Shown: piece after piece, positions 6,522 through 6,739 of the stretch
Layout of the letters: every line of letters begins with the position of its first letter
Numbering within the stretch: the first letter of the stretch is position 1
NCBI GenBank assembly: GCA_002684605.1
Contig: NYVM01000067.1
Coordinates: forward strand, 1 to 6,739
Source: Candidatus Pelagibacterales bacterium
GTDB lineage: Bacteria; Pseudomonadota; Alphaproteobacteria; TMED109
DNA: 6,739 nucleotides
Reading direction: 5' to 3'
Program-made: the position numbers and the translations under genes
The notes under the pieces: generated by a model
The model's database searches: none
What the model was told of the DNA's origin: nothing
Seen by the model: only the letters and a program-made list of their open reading frames with translations

Positions 6522-6739
6522 ATGAAAACAAAAACACAAACTTCAACAATGATGTTCAGATCTAAAGTAGATACTGATACATCAGACATATTCTTTAATT
6601 TTGGTGCTGTAAAAACTAATGCTTTAGATTATACAGAGTATCTGTACAATGAACAAAATTATAATAATACTTTACTAGAGGATGCTAAGAATTTCTTAGA
6701 CATTATACACAGACCTAATATAACTCCACAAGATTTAGT
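6522..6739 (+). CDS. Hypothetical protein, N-terminal fragment running off the right edge
   Basis: An open frame of 72 codons begins MKTKTQTSTMMFRSKVDTDT and continues to the window end without a stop. The visible part is hydrophilic and Asn/Asp/Tyr-rich (for example NALDYTEYLYNEQNYNN) and has no signal peptide or membrane segment; I do not recognise it. In-frame ATG codons at 6504 and 6486 would add 6 or 12 mostly hydrophobic residues. I prefer 6522 because the added residues are unlike the rest and a TATAAT lies 19 nt upstream of it. It is the only plus-strand gene, divergent from the tail unit, so it is probably expressed under different control. As in its neighbours, no CG dinucleotide occurs in it, so it shares their origin. 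Confidence 0.65.
   Translation, partial: MKTKTQTSTMMFRSKVDTDTSDIFFNFGAVKTNALDYTEYLYNEQNYNNTLLEDAKNFLDIIHRPNITPQDL

Noticed and set aside
1..6739. tRNA, rRNA or insertion sequence
   Set aside because: I saw no cloverleaf-like segment, rRNA-like stretch, transposase motif or terminal inverted repeats, and coding sequence fills all but 86 bp.

Overview
The window looks like the tail-morphogenesis module of a tailed bacteriophage (or a prophage). The DNA is strongly A+T-rich, with G+C roughly one third by eye. The products resemble, from memory, protein types common in phages of low-GC marine Bacteroidota (Flavobacteriia-like hosts). That host assignment is inference; no host gene, integrase or attachment site is visible.

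From 6435 down to 1 everything is coded on the minus strand as one tightly packed transcription unit. In transcription order it holds: a tail-assembly-chaperone-like gene (223 aa, or 248 aa after a -1 shift at a run of ten T); a 158-aa tail-completion/terminator-like protein; a 192-aa basic HK97-gp10-like protein; a 322-aa structural tail protein; and a very large tail protein of at least 1226 aa whose 3' end lies outside the left edge. Junctions are TAATG, TAAcATG or short overlaps, which suggests translational coupling. The first 3.68 kb is therefore not empty: it is one uninterrupted reading frame. A short A+T-rich divergent region (6436-6521) separates this unit from a plus-strand gene of unknown function that runs off the right edge.

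Read as a pathway, the chaperone would help assemble the tail on its tape measure (not in this window), the two middle proteins would terminate the tail or join it to the head, and the last two would build the distal tail. The C-terminal 480 residues of the large protein are a string of degenerate cysteine-bearing repeats and may be the host-contact part.

Three things stand out. (1) I could not find a single CG dinucleotide in the 6739 bases, where something like 150 would be expected from base composition; arginine is AGA/AGG throughout and C-ending codons are never followed by G. (2) The first tail gene shows a clear -1 frame continuation after a T10 run, with about 190 nt open in both frames. 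(3) The large tail protein carries at least seven tandem Cys-repeat units in two or more subfamilies.
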